Source: an uncultured Sphingomonas sp.
GTDB lineage: Bacteria > Pseudomonadota > Alphaproteobacteria > Sphingomonadales > Sphingomonadaceae
DNA length: 64,000 bases
Assembly: GCA_913776255.1 (NCBI GenBank)
Contig: CAJYLV010000008.1
Coordinates: 1-64,000, forward strand
Direction: 5' to 3'
The first letter of the stretch is position 1. The number at the start of each line of letters is the position of its first letter. Below the pieces are notes generated by a model, which did no database searches, was not told the DNA's origin, and worked only from the letters and a program-made list of their open reading frames with translations. A program made the position numbers and the translations under genes. This document shows, piece after piece, positions 62,967 to 64,000 of the stretch.

Positions 62967-63714
62967 CCGCGAGCAGCGCCTCGGTCCGCGCGATCGCCCC
63001 CGGTACGTTCACCTCGGACCACAGCCCCTGATGAACGAGCCCGTAGGCGCGCCCCGCCTCGATCGCGCGGTTCCAGAAGAGGTTGGTCGAGAACGGTCCT
63101 TCCGGCCAGTCGCGGATCAGCCGCGGCGAGACGATCTGCACGCCGGTGAACACGAACGGCGCGACCCGGCCCGGCTTGCGCCGCCCGCTGATCCGCCCGT
63201 CGGCGGCGAGATGGAAATCGCCCTGCCCGGTGTGGTTGTGCGCGCGGGCGTAGGGGACCATCAGCAGCAAGGCATCCATCGTCGCATCGTCCCAGCGGTC
63301 GGCGAGCTGGCGGATCGCGTCGGTCGGGCCATCGAGCCAAAGATTGTCGCCGTTGACGACGACGAACGGTTCGTCGCCGAGCAGCGGCAGCGCGCGGACG
63401 AGACCGCCGCCGGTTTCGAGCAGCTGCGCGCGCTCGTCGGAGACGATCACCTCGATATCATGGACGCGGTGGCGCAGGTGCGCCTCGAGCGCGTCGGCGA
63501 GATAATGGACGTTGACCACCGCCCGCTCCACACCGGCGGCCCGCAGCCGGTCGAAGACATGATCGATCAGCGCCCGCCCGCGTACCTCGACCAGCGGCTT
63601 GGGGCGCGTAGCGGTCAGCGGCCGCATCCGCTTGCCGACCCCGGCCGCCATCACCATCGCGGTGCGGGGCACGCGCGAGCCGGGATCGGGGCGGATGTAG
63701 CGCGGCCGGGTCAT
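62959..63714 (-). CDS. murU: N-acetylmuramate-1-phosphate uridylyltransferase-type nucleotidyltransferase
   Basis: From ATG 63714 the 251-aa product has the sugar-nucleotidyltransferase signature AMVMAAGVGKRMRPLTATRPKPLVEV. The metal/substrate region VVVNGDNLWLDGP is present, and the protein has the small size of MurU. In Pseudomonas and Caulobacter MurU makes UDP-MurNAc from MurNAc-1-phosphate produced by AmgK, a peptidoglycan recycling bypass. Here the AmgK gene precedes it with ATGA overlap, which supports the assignment over other nucleotidyltransferases. Confidence 0.82.
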   Translation of the reverse strand: MTRPRYIRPDPGSRVPRTAMVMAAGVGKRMRPLTATRPKPLVEVRGRALIDHVFDRLRAAGVERAVVNVHYLADALEAHLRHRVHDIEVIVSDERAQLLETGGGLVRALPLLGDEPFVVVNGDNLWLDGPTDAIRQLADRWDDATMDALLLMVPYARAHNHTGQGDFHLAADGRISGRRKPGRVAPFVFTGVQIVSPRLIRDWPEGPFSTNLFWNRAIEAGRAYGLVHQGLWSEVNVPGAIARTEALLADG

Positions 63715-64000
63715 GCCACCCCTCGCGCGTCGGCGAGCACCAGGGGATCGCCGCGCCACTCGGGCGGCAAATTCTCGTCGAACCAGCGCGCGACCGGCGC
63801 CAGCACCGGGTCGGTCAGATCGCGTTCCAGATACGCCCAGACGCGCGGGCAGAGCGCGGCGTAGCGCGGCTTGCCATCACGCTTCCACAGTCGCGCGAAG
63901 ATGCCGAGGATCTTGGCATTCCGTTGCGCACCGAGCACGTGATAGGCGCGCACGAACGCGTCGCCCTCACCGGTCGCGTCACGATAGCGCACGAGCATCG
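63711..64000 (-). CDS. amgK: AmgK-like anomeric sugar kinase, 5' end missing
   Basis: Only the C-terminal 95 or so residues are inside the window; the frame is open through 64000. The visible part (AYHVLGAQRNAKILGIFARL, WKRDGKPRYAALCPRVWAYLERDL, FDENLPPEWRG) matches the C-terminus of aminoglycoside-phosphotransferase-fold kinases of the AmgK group. AmgK phosphorylates MurNAc and GlcNAc at C1. Its stop overlaps murU by ATGA. The active-site part lies beyond the window, so the assignment leans on the neighbour. Confidence 0.75.
   Translation of the reverse strand, partial: MLVRYRDATGEGDAFVRAYHVLGAQRNAKILGIFARLWKRDGKPRYAALCPRVWAYLERDLTDPVLAPVARWFDENLPPEWRGDPLVLADARGVA

Noticed and set aside
59985..63149. 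A 1054-codon plus-strand open frame opposite addB
   Set aside because: It is Arg/Gln/Pro-rich without any domain and lies exactly antisense to addB, whose motifs are clear. Long antisense frames are common at this GC content.

Overview
The window looks like chromosome from a GC-rich alphaproteobacterium of the Sphingomonadaceae (Sphingomonas or a close relative). This rests on gene content and order: ppx-ppk1-hda next to divergent purM-purN, amgK-murU-addB-addA-trxA, recG opposite sdhE-mfd, an alphaproteobacterial DksA with few cysteines, and CC0125-type lipoproteins. No rRNA gene or CRISPR array was seen.

Positions 1 to about 16344 read as an integrated element that runs off the left edge. 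It ends on the right in a 45-nt 3' remnant of a tRNA-Thr(UGU) gene (16300-16344), directly after a tyrosine integrase (15167-16240). Inside it, from left to right, are: a minus-strand early block with a Mu-type DUF3164 protein (1-2001); an AT-richer patch with an AAA ATPase plus DUF4276 pair that resembles a two-gene phage-defence module (2951-4941), bracketed by two related direct repeats; a divergent surface/signalling cluster of CHASE2-EAL phosphodiesterase, TpsB-type outer-membrane transporter and FecR protein with a very long Ala/Lys coiled coil (5321-11607); a CI/Cro-like switch with two matching operators (12335-13178); and a chain of tiny overlapping phage-type genes leading to an excisionase-like protein and the integrase.

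From 16.3 kb rightward the genes are ordinary chromosome. 16.3-22.6 kb: acyltransferase, EEP-family hydrolase, SWIB protein, and a run of mprF, DUF2147 and a VirJ/AcvB-like hydrolase that suggests a lysyl-phosphatidylglycerol make-and-remove set. 22.6-30.4 kb: polyphosphate enzymes and the replication regulator Hda in one tightly overlapped run, divergent from purM-purN across a 267-bp nested palindromic element. 30.6-37.5 kb: PilZ proteins, DksA, host-attachment-family protein, serS-surE-LytM, tyrS. 37.5-43.6 kb: recG and, divergently, sdhE and mfd. 43.6-49.8 kb: an EAL protein opposite moaA-nadK, tRNA-Asn, a lipoprotein and a SulP transporter. 50-64 kb: secA, a TonB-like protein, argJ, a broken GST gene, trxA, addAB and the murU/amgK peptidoglycan-recycling pair, the last cut by the window end.

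Many intergenic gaps hold long inverted repeats (37517-37593, 40011-40135, 43615-43635, 49946-50016, 59888-59983, and the large one at 28217-28483). Coordinates of starts are my choice from overlaps, Shine-Dalgarno-like sequence and protein N-termini. Functions come from recognised motifs, without database searches.
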